Shown piece after piece: positions 30,956-38,410 of a stretch of 42,218 nucleotides of DNA. This stretch comes from a virus, in IMG/VR virus record IMGVR_UViG_3300037297_000082, positions 1 to 42,218 of that record. The stretch is one strand, 5' to 3'. Below the pieces are notes generated by a model, which was given only the letters and a program-made list of their open reading frames with translations, did not search any database and was not told the DNA's origin. The position numbers and the translations under genes were made by a program. The stretch's first letter is position 1. Each line of letters begins with the position of its first letter.

Positions 30956-31521
30956 CTTTCGCAGAGCAGGCGAGGGTTGGGGACCTGGGCGTGGAGTTGG
31001 TGCGCCGATGGATTGTCTCTGAGGGCTTTTGTCTTGAGGGACGTCATGTCGTGGTCGAGAAGGGAACGCATGCCAGGGAGATACAACAGAGGCTCGGAGA
31101 CCTCATTATTCAGAGCGCGAAGGACAGGGCTTTGGTTTCGATAGAGGTGAAGGCCGAGCTGCAAAGCACGGGAAATCTTTTTATAGAGACTTGGAGCAAC
31201 TCCACCCCGGGCCCTCGTCAGCGCGTTGGGTGGCTGCATAGGCTGGAGTGCGATGCCTTGATCTACACCTTTCTCGATAGTGGCCAGACGCTAATCTTCC
31301 CCTTTCAGGATCTCAAGCGGTGGGCTCTCACCGGTGGCGCAGATGGAGATGGGAGGATTTACGATTTCAGATTGGTGGCCCAATCGAAGAATCGTCAACT
31401 GAACGTGACCGAGGGCCACATCGTTCCCATCCGCGTGTTGTTGTCCGAAATAGCCTCGGCGCATGAATTCTGGATCGCCGTCAAGGGATCACATGGAGCG
31501 CGGTTCCGATTTGCCAGCTAA
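30952..31521 (+). CDS. PD-(D/E)XK nuclease-like protein
   Basis: 189 residues starting at a TTG in a TTGA overlap with the methyltransferase stop. GDLII (Asp50) followed 15 residues later by SIEVKAE (Glu65, Lys67) is the D-x(n)-ExK metal-binding core of restriction-type and resolvase-type nucleases. ETWSNSTPG and VGWLHRLECDALIY continue the fold. Proximity to the methyltransferase suggests a modification-dependent or restriction-like pair, but a recombination nuclease is also possible. Confidence 0.75.
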   Translation: MTFAEQARVGDLGVELVRRWIVSEGFCLEGRHVVVEKGTHAREIQQRLGDLIIQSAKDRALVSIEVKAELQSTGNLFIETWSNSTPGPRQRVGWLHRLECDALIYTFLDSGQTLIFPFQDLKRWALTGGADGDGRIYDFRLVAQSKNRQLNVTEGHIVPIRVLLSEIASAHEFWIAVKGSHGARFRFAS

Positions 31522-31690
31522 GTTCATCTGGGCGCCCAGCGTGGAGCACCAGCAGCGCTTGCTCGCCGAGGGTTGGAAGGACTGTGGCCCACACACGATT
31601 CACCAGGAGAGCCACCTGATGATGCGCCGGATCACGGAGGCCACGCGCCAGGCCTCGCTGCTGGACGGGGAGGGGGGTTGCAGTGAATAG
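31493..31690 (+). CDS. Small protein between nuclease and initiator genes
   Basis: 65 residues. I chose the ATG at 31493 (AAGGGA upstream) rather than 31463. Contains FIWAPSVEHQQRLLAEGW and ESHLMMRRI. Unknown function; overlaps both neighbours slightly. Confidence 0.55.
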   Translation: MERGSDLPAKFIWAPSVEHQQRLLAEGWKDCGPHTIHQESHLMMRRITEATRQASLLDGEGGCSE

Positions 31691-32531
31691 GGGCCAAGGA
31701 ATCTACCGCGAGGGCTACTTCAAGGTCTCGCGGCGCATCCTAGACTCATCCCTGTGGTGCGAAGACGGCGACGTCATCAAGGTGTTCCTCGCCCTCGTCG
31801 CAATGAGCCAGGACCCCGGAGGACCCCGTAATGGGTGCGTCTACACGGCGCGTCGCCAACTGGCCGCGAAGGTGTTCCTGACCGACGCGCGCCTTGACGA
31901 GTGCCTGTCCGTGCTCGCCGGGGAGGACACTGAGAGCCGTACCCAGGACCATGCCGGGAGACGAATCGAGGTGCTGCCGAACGGCTTCCGGGTGCTCAAC
32001 TACGGGCTGTACCACGACGAAGCAAAGGACCGTTTGCTTTCCCAGACCCGCTCAGACGCTGGCCGTGTCGGTGGGCTGGCGTCAGGTAAGTCGCGCTCGC
32101 GCTTACAAAAACGGACAAGCAAACCCGAAGCAAACCCGAAGCAAAACGAAGCTACGGAGACGGAGACGGAGACGGAGACGGAGACGGAGACGAAAGGGAG
32201 ACGGAACGGAGTTCGCCCTTCGGGCGCCATCGCGACGGCGCCATCCTGGAGCCGTGAGGCCTGCGACGACTGGATTGCTGAGTTCGGCGGGACCGCCCCG
32301 GGGGGGCAGATCGGGAAGGCGCTGAAGCCCTTGGTCGGCAAGCACGGCTGGCCCGAGGTCCGGGAGGCGTGGCGCTCGTACCTGTCGCAGGCCGAGGCCG
32401 AGTACGCGAGCGCCTCAAGATTCGCGGCGACGTACGGGCGCTGGTCTGGATCGGTTCCCGGTGGGGCAGCATCTCGGCTGGAGCGCGCCGTGCAGGCCGG
32501 CGTCATGGGAGGACTCAAGGGTGACGGATAG
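31683..32531 (+). CDS. Putative replication initiator (phage replisome-organiser type)
   Basis: 282 residues, GTG start after GGGGAGGGG. The N-terminal half (about 1-120) looks like a winged-helix DNA-binding domain of phage replication proteins: YFKVSRRILDSSLW, VIKVFLALVAM, GCVYTARRQLAAKV and VLPNGFRVLNYGLY. A low-complexity linker with TETETETETETET follows, then a small C-terminal domain (WSREACDDWIAEFGG, KHGWPEVREAWRSYL). The linker DNA carries iteron-like repeats, as lambda O carries its origin. Confidence 0.75.
   Translation: MNRGQGIYREGYFKVSRRILDSSLWCEDGDVIKVFLALVAMSQDPGGPRNGCVYTARRQLAAKVFLTDARLDECLSVLAGEDTESRTQDHAGRRIEVLPNGFRVLNYGLYHDEAKDRLLSQTRSDAGRVGGLASGKSRSRLQKRTSKPEANPKQNEATETETETETETETKGRRNGVRPSGAIATAPSWSREACDDWIAEFGGTAPGGQIGKALKPLVGKHGWPEVREAWRSYLSQAEAEYASASRFAATYGRWSGSVPGGAASRLERAVQAGVMGGLKGDG
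32117..32193. repeat. Iteron-like and hexamer repeats, candidate replication origin
   Basis: Two perfect 11 bp copies AAGCAAACCCG (32117-32127, 32128-32138), a degenerate third (32139-32148), then six tandem ACGGAG hexamers (32154-32189) and a partial seventh. All inside the initiator gene. The first part is clearly less GC-rich than the rest of the window. Confidence 0.65.
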
Positions 32532-33036
32532 GGCATGGGCGGACGGATACGCGCAGCTTGTCGTTGCGTTCCCGGCGTCGGATGGCCAGCGTGATGCTGC
32601 GGCTCGAGGGAGACTGTACCGGCATCACCTGGATGAGTTGGCAGACGATCAATGGCTGCTGGCCGTGACGCGGGCCGTGCGTGAGTGCCGGTGGTTTCCG
32701 CGGGTATCGGAGCTGCGCGCTTTTGCCGCTCCGGATCCGGGCTCTCAGCTCGCGCGCGCGGCCGAGGTCTTCGAGGCGATCCTGGGCGAGTACGAGTGCG
32801 GGCGAACTCTGTCGCACCGTGACGTGGTGGATCGGTGGGGTGTGGTGGCCCGGGATGCATTCATGGCGGCCGGTGGCGTGGCGGCGTTCCAGTGGTGCGG
32901 GGACGCTGACTCGCGCCGTTGGCGGCTGAAGGCATTCCAGGATGGGTGGCGCGAGTGCCAGCAGTCCGTTGGCTCGTTGCCTTCTGGAGCGGAGCGGTTG
33001 TTGGTCGCCAGCGGATTGACGCGCGGTGGGGCATGA
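32521..33036 (+). CDS. Putative helicase-loader-like replication protein
   Basis: 171 residues from a GTG that overlaps the initiator end. YRHHLDELADDQWLLAVTRAVRECRWFPRVSELRAF (split) is the pattern seen in phage proteins next to initiators that act in helicase loading. The C-terminal half is helical. The role is inferred from context. Confidence 0.6.
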   Translation: MTDRAWADGYAQLVVAFPASDGQRDAAARGRLYRHHLDELADDQWLLAVTRAVRECRWFPRVSELRAFAAPDPGSQLARAAEVFEAILGEYECGRTLSHRDVVDRWGVVARDAFMAAGGVAAFQWCGDADSRRWRLKAFQDGWRECQQSVGSLPSGAERLLVASGLTRGGA

Positions 33037-33227
33037 CGGACACGTCAGAGCAGGCGTCGGGATTTCTGGCACGCATCGCGCGTCGCGCCGAAGAGCTCGG
33101 GCTCGGAGAGGGTGAGCCTCAGATAGCAGAGTGGCCGGAGGTTGAGGAGGAGGGCGAGGCCGAGATGGCGGAGGCAAGGGCTGCCCGCGAGCGTGACCTC
33201 CCCGTAGGGGATAGGAGCGAGGCGTGA
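33033..33227 (+). CDS. Small acidic protein
   Basis: 64 residues, ATGA overlap. Helical, with WPEVEEEGEAEMAEARA. Unknown function. Confidence 0.5.
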   Translation: MTDTSEQASGFLARIARRAEELGLGEGEPQIAEWPEVEEEGEAEMAEARAARERDLPVGDRSEA

Positions 33228-33685
33228 CGATCCCGAAGCCAGCGCGCCGAGGCCGCAAGCCGCGGCGGCGCATCCAGCGTCGGGCCTGGCCGCGCCGTGC
33301 GCGCATCGGACGGGGCAACGCACTGAGCAGCTACCGTGGTGCGGTGCTCGATGCCGACGCGGTATGGCGCCAGGTCGTGATGCTTGAGCGCGGCCCGTGG
33401 TGCGTGTGCGGTTGCGGGCGTAGGGCAAATCAGTGCCACCACGGGCTCGGGAAGGGCGCCTATCCTGGCGTGCGGCACGATCCGCGGAACGGCTTCCCGG
33501 TGGCACAAGGGTGCCATCGCAGACTACACGGAGACCACGAGGAGAACCGGGATCTGATGATTGCGATTCTTGGAGCCGAAGGGTACGAGGGCTTGCTGCG
33601 CGCGGCGCGGAGTGCTGGCAAGACGGATCCGGAATTGGCGGCGGTGGCGTTGCGCGCGCGGCTGGCGGAACTGGAGGGGCGATGA
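33224..33685 (+). CDS. HNH / NinG-like nuclease
   Basis: 153 residues, GTG start in a GTGA overlap. A basic N-terminus is followed by WCVCGCGRRANQCHHGLGKG (59-78), RHDPRNGFPVAQGCHRRLHG (84-103) and a helical end. The Cys/His/Asn/His pattern is that of an HNH or NinG/Rap-type metal-dependent nuclease. Beside replication and recombination genes it is likely a structure-specific nuclease. Confidence 0.78.
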   Translation: MTIPKPARRGRKPRRRIQRRAWPRRARIGRGNALSSYRGAVLDADAVWRQVVMLERGPWCVCGCGRRANQCHHGLGKGAYPGVRHDPRNGFPVAQGCHRRLHGDHEENRDLMIAILGAEGYEGLLRAARSAGKTDPELAAVALRARLAELEGR

Positions 33686-33909
33686 AGCGAACCAAGAAGG
33701 CGTGGGCGATCGTAAGCCGGCATGGGAGGCTGCGCGCCTACCTTGGGTTCAGTGATGGAAACCTGCGGACCCTTTACGAGTACCACTGCGCATACCTCAA
33801 TAAAGACGAGGCTCGCTGCAGGGCCACGGAGGAGATACGCGAGCGCGTTGTCCCCTGCACGATTACCTGGGACGACGGCAAGCCGGCGCGGAAGGGGGAG
33901 CGATCGTGA
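33682..33909 (+). CDS. Hypothetical small protein
   Basis: 75 residues, ATGA overlap. AWAIVSRHGRLRAYLGFSD suggests a small beta-rich fold with a later helix (EEIRERVVPCTITW). Unknown function. Confidence 0.6.
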   Translation: MKRTKKAWAIVSRHGRLRAYLGFSDGNLRTLYEYHCAYLNKDEARCRATEEIRERVVPCTITWDDGKPARKGERS

Positions 33910-34103
33910 CGTCGAGGACGAGGAGGCTGATCCGGGCGTTGGAGACGATCCAGCAGCAGGAGTACGGCTATAGGTCCCCGCTCCATGAGACGGCCATGGC
34001 CGCTCGCGCTCTGCGGTGGGCGCTGGGCGTTGTGGTTGCGTCTGAGGCGCGGGAGCACCTGCGGGACGCCATCTGTGAACTGGAGGGGAGGGCCGGGAGA
34101 TGA
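33906..34103 (+). CDS. Small helical protein
   Basis: 65 residues from a GTG in a GTGA overlap. Helical (AARALRWALGVVVASEAREHL). Unknown function. Confidence 0.55.
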   Translation: MTSRTRRLIRALETIQQQEYGYRSPLHETAMAARALRWALGVVVASEAREHLRDAICELEGRAGR

Positions 34104-34819
34104 GCGAGCCACTGACGGACGCGGAGCGGGAAGATGTTCGCAGGTACTATGGAAGGAAAAGCAAGTCGCGTCGCCTGCTGGACGAGGTCGAGGCCCTGCG
34201 CGCGGAGGTTGCCAATCTGAGAGCGGCCAGAGAATCGGACGCCGAGGAGTACGCCGGGGCGTACTCAAAGCGCGAGGGCGACGCTCTCAAGGCCGAGAAC
34301 GAGCGGCTGAAGGCTGAGATCCAGCTTATAACCGCGCCGATTGAGGCCGGGGGTGGACTGGCGGCTTCGCTGCGCGCCGAGCGCAATGCCCTCAAGGCCG
34401 AGAACGAGCGGCTGAAGGGCACCAACGTCCGGCTGAGCGACGAGTGTCTGGAGTTCAAGGCCAAGCTGGAGGCGGCCGAGGCCCGCGAAGAAGCGCTGGC
34501 GGCAGAGGTCGCCTGCTTCCGTCGCTGTCTCTGGGTTGGTCATGGTCATCGAGCCGGTCTCTACGGAGACGATGGAGAGATGCAGTGCGCGGCATGCGCC
34601 CCTGCGTGGGACTACAAGCGCCATGACCCAATGACGACTACGCACGCTGCATTCAAGGCTGCCCGCGCCGACGAGCGCCGCAAGGTGGCCGAGGAGATCC
34701 AGGAGGCTGTTCGCTCTGAGGACTTCCACGGCGCCCACAAGCGGGTAGCGACATGGGCCGCGCGCTTCGTTCGCAAGCACGGGGGCGAGCAGGCCCGGCG
34801 GGCGGACAGGGAGGAGTGA
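34100..34819 (+). CDS. Coiled-coil protein A, paralogue of the broken gene at 37696
   Basis: 239 residues. MSEPLTDAE and RRLLDEVEALRAEVA at the start; repeated heptads ALKAENERLK, encoded by an exact 27 nt repeat; then a CAAC region and a C-terminal helical ADERRKVAEEIQEAV...FVRKHGG. The same start, KAKLEAAEA block and C-terminal ADERR...FVRE pattern recur at 37696-38410. Unknown function. Confidence 0.65.
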   Translation: MSEPLTDAEREDVRRYYGRKSKSRRLLDEVEALRAEVANLRAARESDAEEYAGAYSKREGDALKAENERLKAEIQLITAPIEAGGGLAASLRAERNALKAENERLKGTNVRLSDECLEFKAKLEAAEAREEALAAEVACFRRCLWVGHGHRAGLYGDDGEMQCAACAPAWDYKRHDPMTTTHAAFKAARADERRKVAEEIQEAVRSEDFHGAHKRVATWAARFVRKHGGEQARRADREE

Positions 34820-34820
34820 G

Positions 34821-35093
34821 ATGCCGACATTGGCCGACGTGCACATCGCCGCGCAGTTGAGCAGGGCGGAGTCCGCTGAGCGTCGCGGCTACGTACGGGC
34901 GCTGCGGACGGTGGCGCGGCGAATGCGGAAGGAGGCTCGGGCCGCGGAGCATTCCGCTTCTAAGTGGTTGAACAGGGGCCTCGTGGCGCATTCGATGCTT
35001 GTGGTCGCGTGCGTTCGTGAGTCTGACGCGCTTGAGGAGACAGCCCGCTATTGCGAGCGCCGAGCGAGGGAGGTTGAGCGTGACTCTGACTGA
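34821..35093 (+). CDS. Small helical protein
   Basis: 90 residues, GGAG upstream. Highly helical and basic: RVRALRTVARRMR-like stretch (residues about 24-37) and LEETARYCERRAREVE. Unknown function. Confidence 0.55.
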   Translation: MPTLADVHIAAQLSRAESAERRGYVRALRTVARRMRKEARAAEHSASKWLNRGLVAHSMLVVACVRESDALEETARYCERRAREVERDSD

Positions 35094-35253
35094 GCGGTAC
35101 GAGCGGCTCGCAAGTCTAGTGGCCATGATCCGCGCCGATCCGCCGGGTGTCCAGCAGGGTTGGCGGATCACGCTGACGAATCTGCTCGCCCTCGCGGAGA
35201 GCAGGCTGGCGGTGGCAAAGAAGCAGATTCGGATTGAGGTGGAGCGTGGCTAA
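35080..35253 (+). CDS. Short paralogue of the 23772 early gene
   Basis: 57 residues from a GTG, 6 nt after GGAGG. The N-terminus TLTERYERL and the C-terminal LLALAESRLA.AK are shared with the 131-residue protein at 23772, while the middle (including ATPGPWE) is missing. The DNA of both shared parts is nearly identical, so this looks like an internally deleted duplicate. Confidence 0.65.
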   Translation: MTLTERYERLASLVAMIRADPPGVQQGWRITLTNLLALAESRLAVAKKQIRIEVERG

Positions 35254-35482
35254 GTGCTGGATCTGCGGAGAGCAGTATTACCGGCAGACCGAGACGGATC
35301 CCGCCGAGTCCTGTGCCTGCGAGATGGGTCTCGGTTGGCCGGATCCTGACGAGCCACTCCGTCAGAGGATTCGAGCCTGGACGGCGCGCATCCTGTGGCG
35401 CCTGCTGTGGGCGGCGTGTGCAGTTGACGCTTGGTTGCACGGGCAGGCCAAGGCCGCAACGAGGAGGTGGGAGCGTGGCTGA
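35246..35482 (+). CDS. Small Cys-rich protein with hydrophobic helix
   Basis: 78 residues from a GTG. KCWICGEQYY and SCACEMG give four Cys near the N-terminus, then IRAWTARILWRLLWAACAVDAWL, a hydrophobic helix. Unknown function. Confidence 0.55.
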   Translation: MAKCWICGEQYYRQTETDPAESCACEMGLGWPDPDEPLRQRIRAWTARILWRLLWAACAVDAWLHGQAKAATRRWERG

Positions 35483-35630
35483 ACACCGTATCCGTGTCTG
35501 TACTCACTGCGGGTGGACGCTGCCATACGGCGTTTCGGAGGAGACGGCGCGACGCCTGGAGGCCGAGCACTGTGACCAGACGGGACACGCCATTGTGCCG
35601 GTACGGGATGGGATCGAGGTGAAGCAGTGA
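35475..35630 (+). CDS. Small zinc-finger-like protein
   Basis: 51 residues from a GTG. RVCTHCGWTLPYG and AEHCDQTGHAIVP have the C-x2-C...H-C...H form of a small zinc finger. Unknown function. Confidence 0.6.
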   Translation: MAEHRIRVCTHCGWTLPYGVSEETARRLEAEHCDQTGHAIVPVRDGIEVKQ

Positions 35631-35956
35631 GCGGAGAGAAGCTGACGCCCGAGGGGATCGTGAAAAGGCTACTTCCCGGCGGGGAGAAGAACATCTACTT
35701 CCGCGAGGCCGTGAACACGCTCCATGCCTACGGCGAGCAGGTAGGCAAGCAGGAGTACGAGCGGGGACGGCGGGATGGGCTGGAGGGAATCCGCCGCTTC
35801 CTGGCCGGCGAGAAGGTGAGCGTATCCACTGGGATTGAAGACGAGATCACCTACGGTTACGGCGAGCTGAACGAGAACGGGTACTGGGAGTTTCCGGTGC
35901 CGGCCTGGCTGGTTGGCAAGTTGCGAGAGGTCCTGGAGGCCGACGATGCCGAGTGA
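35627..35956 (+). CDS. Hypothetical protein
   Basis: 109 residues from a GTG in a GTGA overlap. N-terminal helix-rich part (QEYERGRRDGLEGIRRFLAG) and C-terminal WEFPVPAWLVGKLREVLEA. Unknown function. Confidence 0.6.
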   Translation: MSGEKLTPEGIVKRLLPGGEKNIYFREAVNTLHAYGEQVGKQEYERGRRDGLEGIRRFLAGEKVSVSTGIEDEITYGYGELNENGYWEFPVPAWLVGKLREVLEADDAE

Positions 35957-36269
35957 CCTACGTGCCCTCATCGAGGAGCACCTGAAGGACTGCCGAGTGA
36001 ATGGCTGGGACAGCTACGCCGCCTACGCCATCACAGACGCGGCAATCAACACTGCAAGCTGCATCTCGTTCGTTCCTTGCCCGCATGGCGGCATACAGAT
36101 CGAGCTGCATGCTGGCGGGTCCGAGGTGGAGATTGAGATTGGGCCAGATGGGAGGGTGAACGATGTCACGACCTACCGACCTACGCGCCCGCCTGGACGC
36201 GCTCCGGGCTTGGGTGGCCAGCATCGATACGGTGATCGTAGCCCCAGACGACACAGAGACGGCATTTGA
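35946..36269 (+). CDS. Hypothetical protein with long 3' overlap
   Basis: 107 residues, GGAGG 6 nt upstream. SDLRALIEEHLKDCRVNGW and IQIELHAGGSEVEIEIGPDGRV suggest an alpha/beta fold. The last 107 nt lie inside the next gene; the last 35 residues are Arg/Pro-rich and may be little more than read-through. Confidence 0.55.
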   Translation: MPSDLRALIEEHLKDCRVNGWDSYAAYAITDAAINTASCISFVPCPHGGIQIELHAGGSEVEIEIGPDGRVNDVTTYRPTRPPGRAPGLGGQHRYGDRSPRRHRDGI

Positions 36270-36459
36270 GGCGGCGCTCTGCGACTATCTTGAGCAGCTC
36301 CTCGCCCTCGCGCGGGGGCTGCTCGAGGAGGCGGAGCTGTGCTTGAGACTGGCCATTTCCTGCCGGCAGACAGGGGCCAGGGCGCAACTCATTGTCGCAC
36401 GTCAGTATGAGGCGCAGGCCGCGGACATTATCGAACACTTGGAGCGGGCGCGGGGCTGA
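36163..36459 (+). CDS. Hypothetical helical protein
   Basis: 98 residues with GGGAGGG upstream. Helical throughout (TAFEAALCDYLEQLLALARGLLEEAELCL, split) with a QYEAQAADIIEHLE end. Unknown function. It is the last gene before the lysis region. Confidence 0.6.
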   Translation: MSRPTDLRARLDALRAWVASIDTVIVAPDDTETAFEAALCDYLEQLLALARGLLEEAELCLRLAISCRQTGARAQLIVARQYEAQAADIIEHLERARG

Positions 36460-36544
36460 TGGGCCTGCCCATTGACGCAGGGTGTAGACTGATGGTAAGC
36501 GTAGCGACCGGTGCCCGTGCGCCGGGGCGCGTTTAGGGGGCCCG

Positions 36545-36970
36545 GTGATTGACCGCGTGCCAGTGGGCCGAGATGAGCCGGCGCTATTCTCGCTGGTCAG
36601 GGTCGCGAAGCACGAGACGGGGGCTTACGGGGCCCTCCTCCATGGCGGTGTTCCCTTCGCCGTGACCCTAGAGCGCACCTACACGGTCAACGGGACCGAG
36701 TGGGTGAAGATCCCGGCCGGCCGCTATCACTGCCGGAGGACGCGCTACTACCGGGGCGACTACGAGACCTTTGAGATCATGGTGCCCGGTCACTCTCGGG
36801 TTCTCTTCCACAAGCTCAATACCGAGGACGAATCCGAGGGCTGTGTAGGAATCGCCGAATCTTTCGGGCACCTGCGCGGCAAGCCCGCAATCCTCAACTC
36901 AGCTCACGGGTTTCGCGAGTTCATGGAGTTGGCGGCGGATAGGGCGGAGTTCGTGCTGGAGGTTTGTTGA
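36545..36970 (+). CDS. DUF5675-like protein, lysis region
   Basis: 141 residues from a GTG after AGGGGG. LLHGGVPFAVTLERTY, KIPAGRYHCRRTRYY, and VLFHKLNTEDESEGCVGIAES match the DUF5675 pattern (strand with TLE, K-IPAG-Y, H-N...D..GC). Such proteins are common next to phage holins and may act on the cell wall, but no activity is established here. Confidence 0.75.
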   Translation: MIDRVPVGRDEPALFSLVRVAKHETGAYGALLHGGVPFAVTLERTYTVNGTEWVKIPAGRYHCRRTRYYRGDYETFEIMVPGHSRVLFHKLNTEDESEGCVGIAESFGHLRGKPAILNSAHGFREFMELAADRAEFVLEVC

Positions 36971-37107
36971 TGGACGTCCTTCGCCAGCTCGATGGCGTCG
37001 CGCTTTGCTGGCTGGCCGTGCTCGCCTGCATGGCCTACGCCGTCTACGAAGCGTGGTTCAAGCCCCCGCGAGGCCGCGGGCATGGAGGCGCCCCGAGGGG
37101 CGCGTAG
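36970..37107 (+). CDS. 45-residue single-pass membrane protein, holin or spanin candidate
   Basis: Start overlaps the previous stop by one base (TGATG). Residues 10-29 (VALCWLAVLACMAYAVYEAW) form one membrane segment, followed by a Gly/Arg-rich cytoplasmic tail. Short genes like this are typical between lysis genes. Too short for length-limited gene calling. Confidence 0.6.
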   Translation: MDVLRQLDGVALCWLAVLACMAYAVYEAWFKPPRGRGHGGAPRGA

Positions 37108-37119
37108 GAGGAGGATCGC

Positions 37120-37311
37120 ATGAAGGCGGACTGGAGGAAGACGCTCTGGAAGTCGATCAAGACTGCGCTCGTCGCTGGTGCCGGGGCTGCCGCTGTCGCC
37201 CTGGCCGGGGACCAGTCGCTCGTGGATGTCGTCAAGGAGCTGCCCCCCTGGGCGGCCATCGTGGCCGCCGCGGCGCTGACGGCGTTTCGTACCAGCATGA
37301 AGGCGCGCTGA
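37120..37311 (+). CDS. Putative holin
   Basis: 63 residues with GAGGAGGA upstream. A basic N-terminus (MKADWRKTLWKSIK) precedes two hydrophobic segments: ALVAGAGAAAVALAG (16-30) and PWAAIVAAAALTAF (43-56). The C-terminus is basic. The size, topology and position fit a class II holin. Confidence 0.7.
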   Translation: MKADWRKTLWKSIKTALVAGAGAAAVALAGDQSLVDVVKELPPWAAIVAAAALTAFRTSMKAR

Positions 37312-37312
37312 C

Positions 37313-37699
37313 GTGGGCTGGCTGAAGGTCGTCATCGGGGCCATCGTTGATTGGGCGCGCTCGCCCAACGGCCGTGTGTGGGGTCGCGCAGCCGTGGAGG
37401 TGATCGCCGAGCGAATCGCCAGCCGGCGTGACGAGCAGGCGATTGACGCTGCTATAGCTGCGGCCCGGGTCGCCGACGAGGATCCGGCGACGGGTGCTGG
37501 CCCGTCCGTTTCGTCATTCCCGGCGGCCGAGGCCTTGTCGCTCGAATCGGCCGAGCACGCGCTGCTGGCACGGATCCGGGTGCTGACGGCGCGGATGCCC
37601 GTGCTGGCGGACAAGCGCAACGCCATGGCGCGCATGTTGGACTTGGTCAAGCAGCTCGAACTGGTGCAGGACCGGTTGGCGGCGAAGGCGAGGGGATGA
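37313..37699 (+). CDS. Lysis-region protein of unknown function
   Basis: 128 residues from a GTG. A hydrophobic N-terminus (WLKVVIGAIVDWA) is followed by a charged helical middle with EQAIDAAIAAARVADED and a C-terminal coiled coil (MLDLVKQLELVQDRLAAK). It may be membrane-anchored, possibly spanin- or holin-associated. Confidence 0.55.
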   Translation: MGWLKVVIGAIVDWARSPNGRVWGRAAVEVIAERIASRRDEQAIDAAIAAARVADEDPATGAGPSVSSFPAAEALSLESAEHALLARIRVLTARMPVLADKRNAMARMLDLVKQLELVQDRLAAKARG

Positions 37700-38410
37700 T
37701 GGGCGAGCCACTGACGGATTCGGAGCTAGAGCGTCTCCAGGCTTGCGCTTGGACGGGCGATGGGGTGACAGCGCGGGATACACGTCGCCTGCTGGACGAG
37801 GTTGAGGCCCTGCGCGCGGAGGTGGCAGAGACCAAGCGGGACCGTGACGCGCTTGGGGAGCATCTGCGGGGAAGGATCGCGGACATGCGGGACGAGCGTG
37901 ACGCCCTCAAGGCCAAGCTGGAGGCGGCCGAGGCCGAGGCCAGCGAGGGGGACTCCTGGATGGAGCGTGCGCGCAAGGCGCAGGAGAACGGCGTGTGTGG
38001 CCTGTGCTTTGGATCTGAGGAGCACAAGCCCGGATGCTACGTGCTGGAGTGCGAGGAGCGAGGAGCGCGCCGAGGCGTCCGAGGCCCGCGTGCGGGAGCT
38101 GGAGGCCGAGCGATCGAAACTGTGGGAGTGCGAACGGGACGACGAGCAGCGTCGGGAGAAGATGGAATATGAGATCGCGCGGTTAGAGCACAGCATGGCG
38201 CGGCTCTCCATTGAGGCAGAAGACGCCCGCGCGGACGAGCGCCGCGATATTGCGCAGCAGATGTTCGTTGTTGCTGCTTCTGGGATGATGTTTGAGTGTT
38301 TGCGCGAGACCGACACGCCGGAGGCCAGGAGGAGGCTTGTCGACTGGTGCGCGTCCTTCGTCCGCGAGAATGCGAAGCAGGCCCGGCAGCCCGAGGTGTC
38401 AACGTCATGA
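37696..38410 (+). pseudogene. Coiled-coil gene B, frame broken by a 7 bp tandem duplication
   Basis: Frame 1 (from 37696) reads MMGEPLTDSE, RRLLDEVEALRAEVA, ALKAKLEAAEAEA, then loses sense after CYVLECEERG and stops at 38172. The sense continues in the +1 frame with RAEASEARVRELEAER and ends ADERRDIAQQMF...CASFVREN at 38410. The break is exactly at two copies of GAGGAGC (38053-38059, 38060-38066); removing one restores a single frame. The C-terminal part aligns with the paralogue at 34100, which confirms the frame. Could be a real null allele, a phase switch, or a sequence error. Confidence 0.8.

Noticed and set aside
36472-36500. TTGACG before the lysis genes as a promoter
   Set aside because: No acceptable -10 at 16-18 nt (GTAAGC at best); could be a phage-specific promoter but not supported.
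36510-36536. GCGCCGGGGCGC followed by GTTT as a terminator
   Set aside because: Only a 4-5 bp stem and no T run; too weak.
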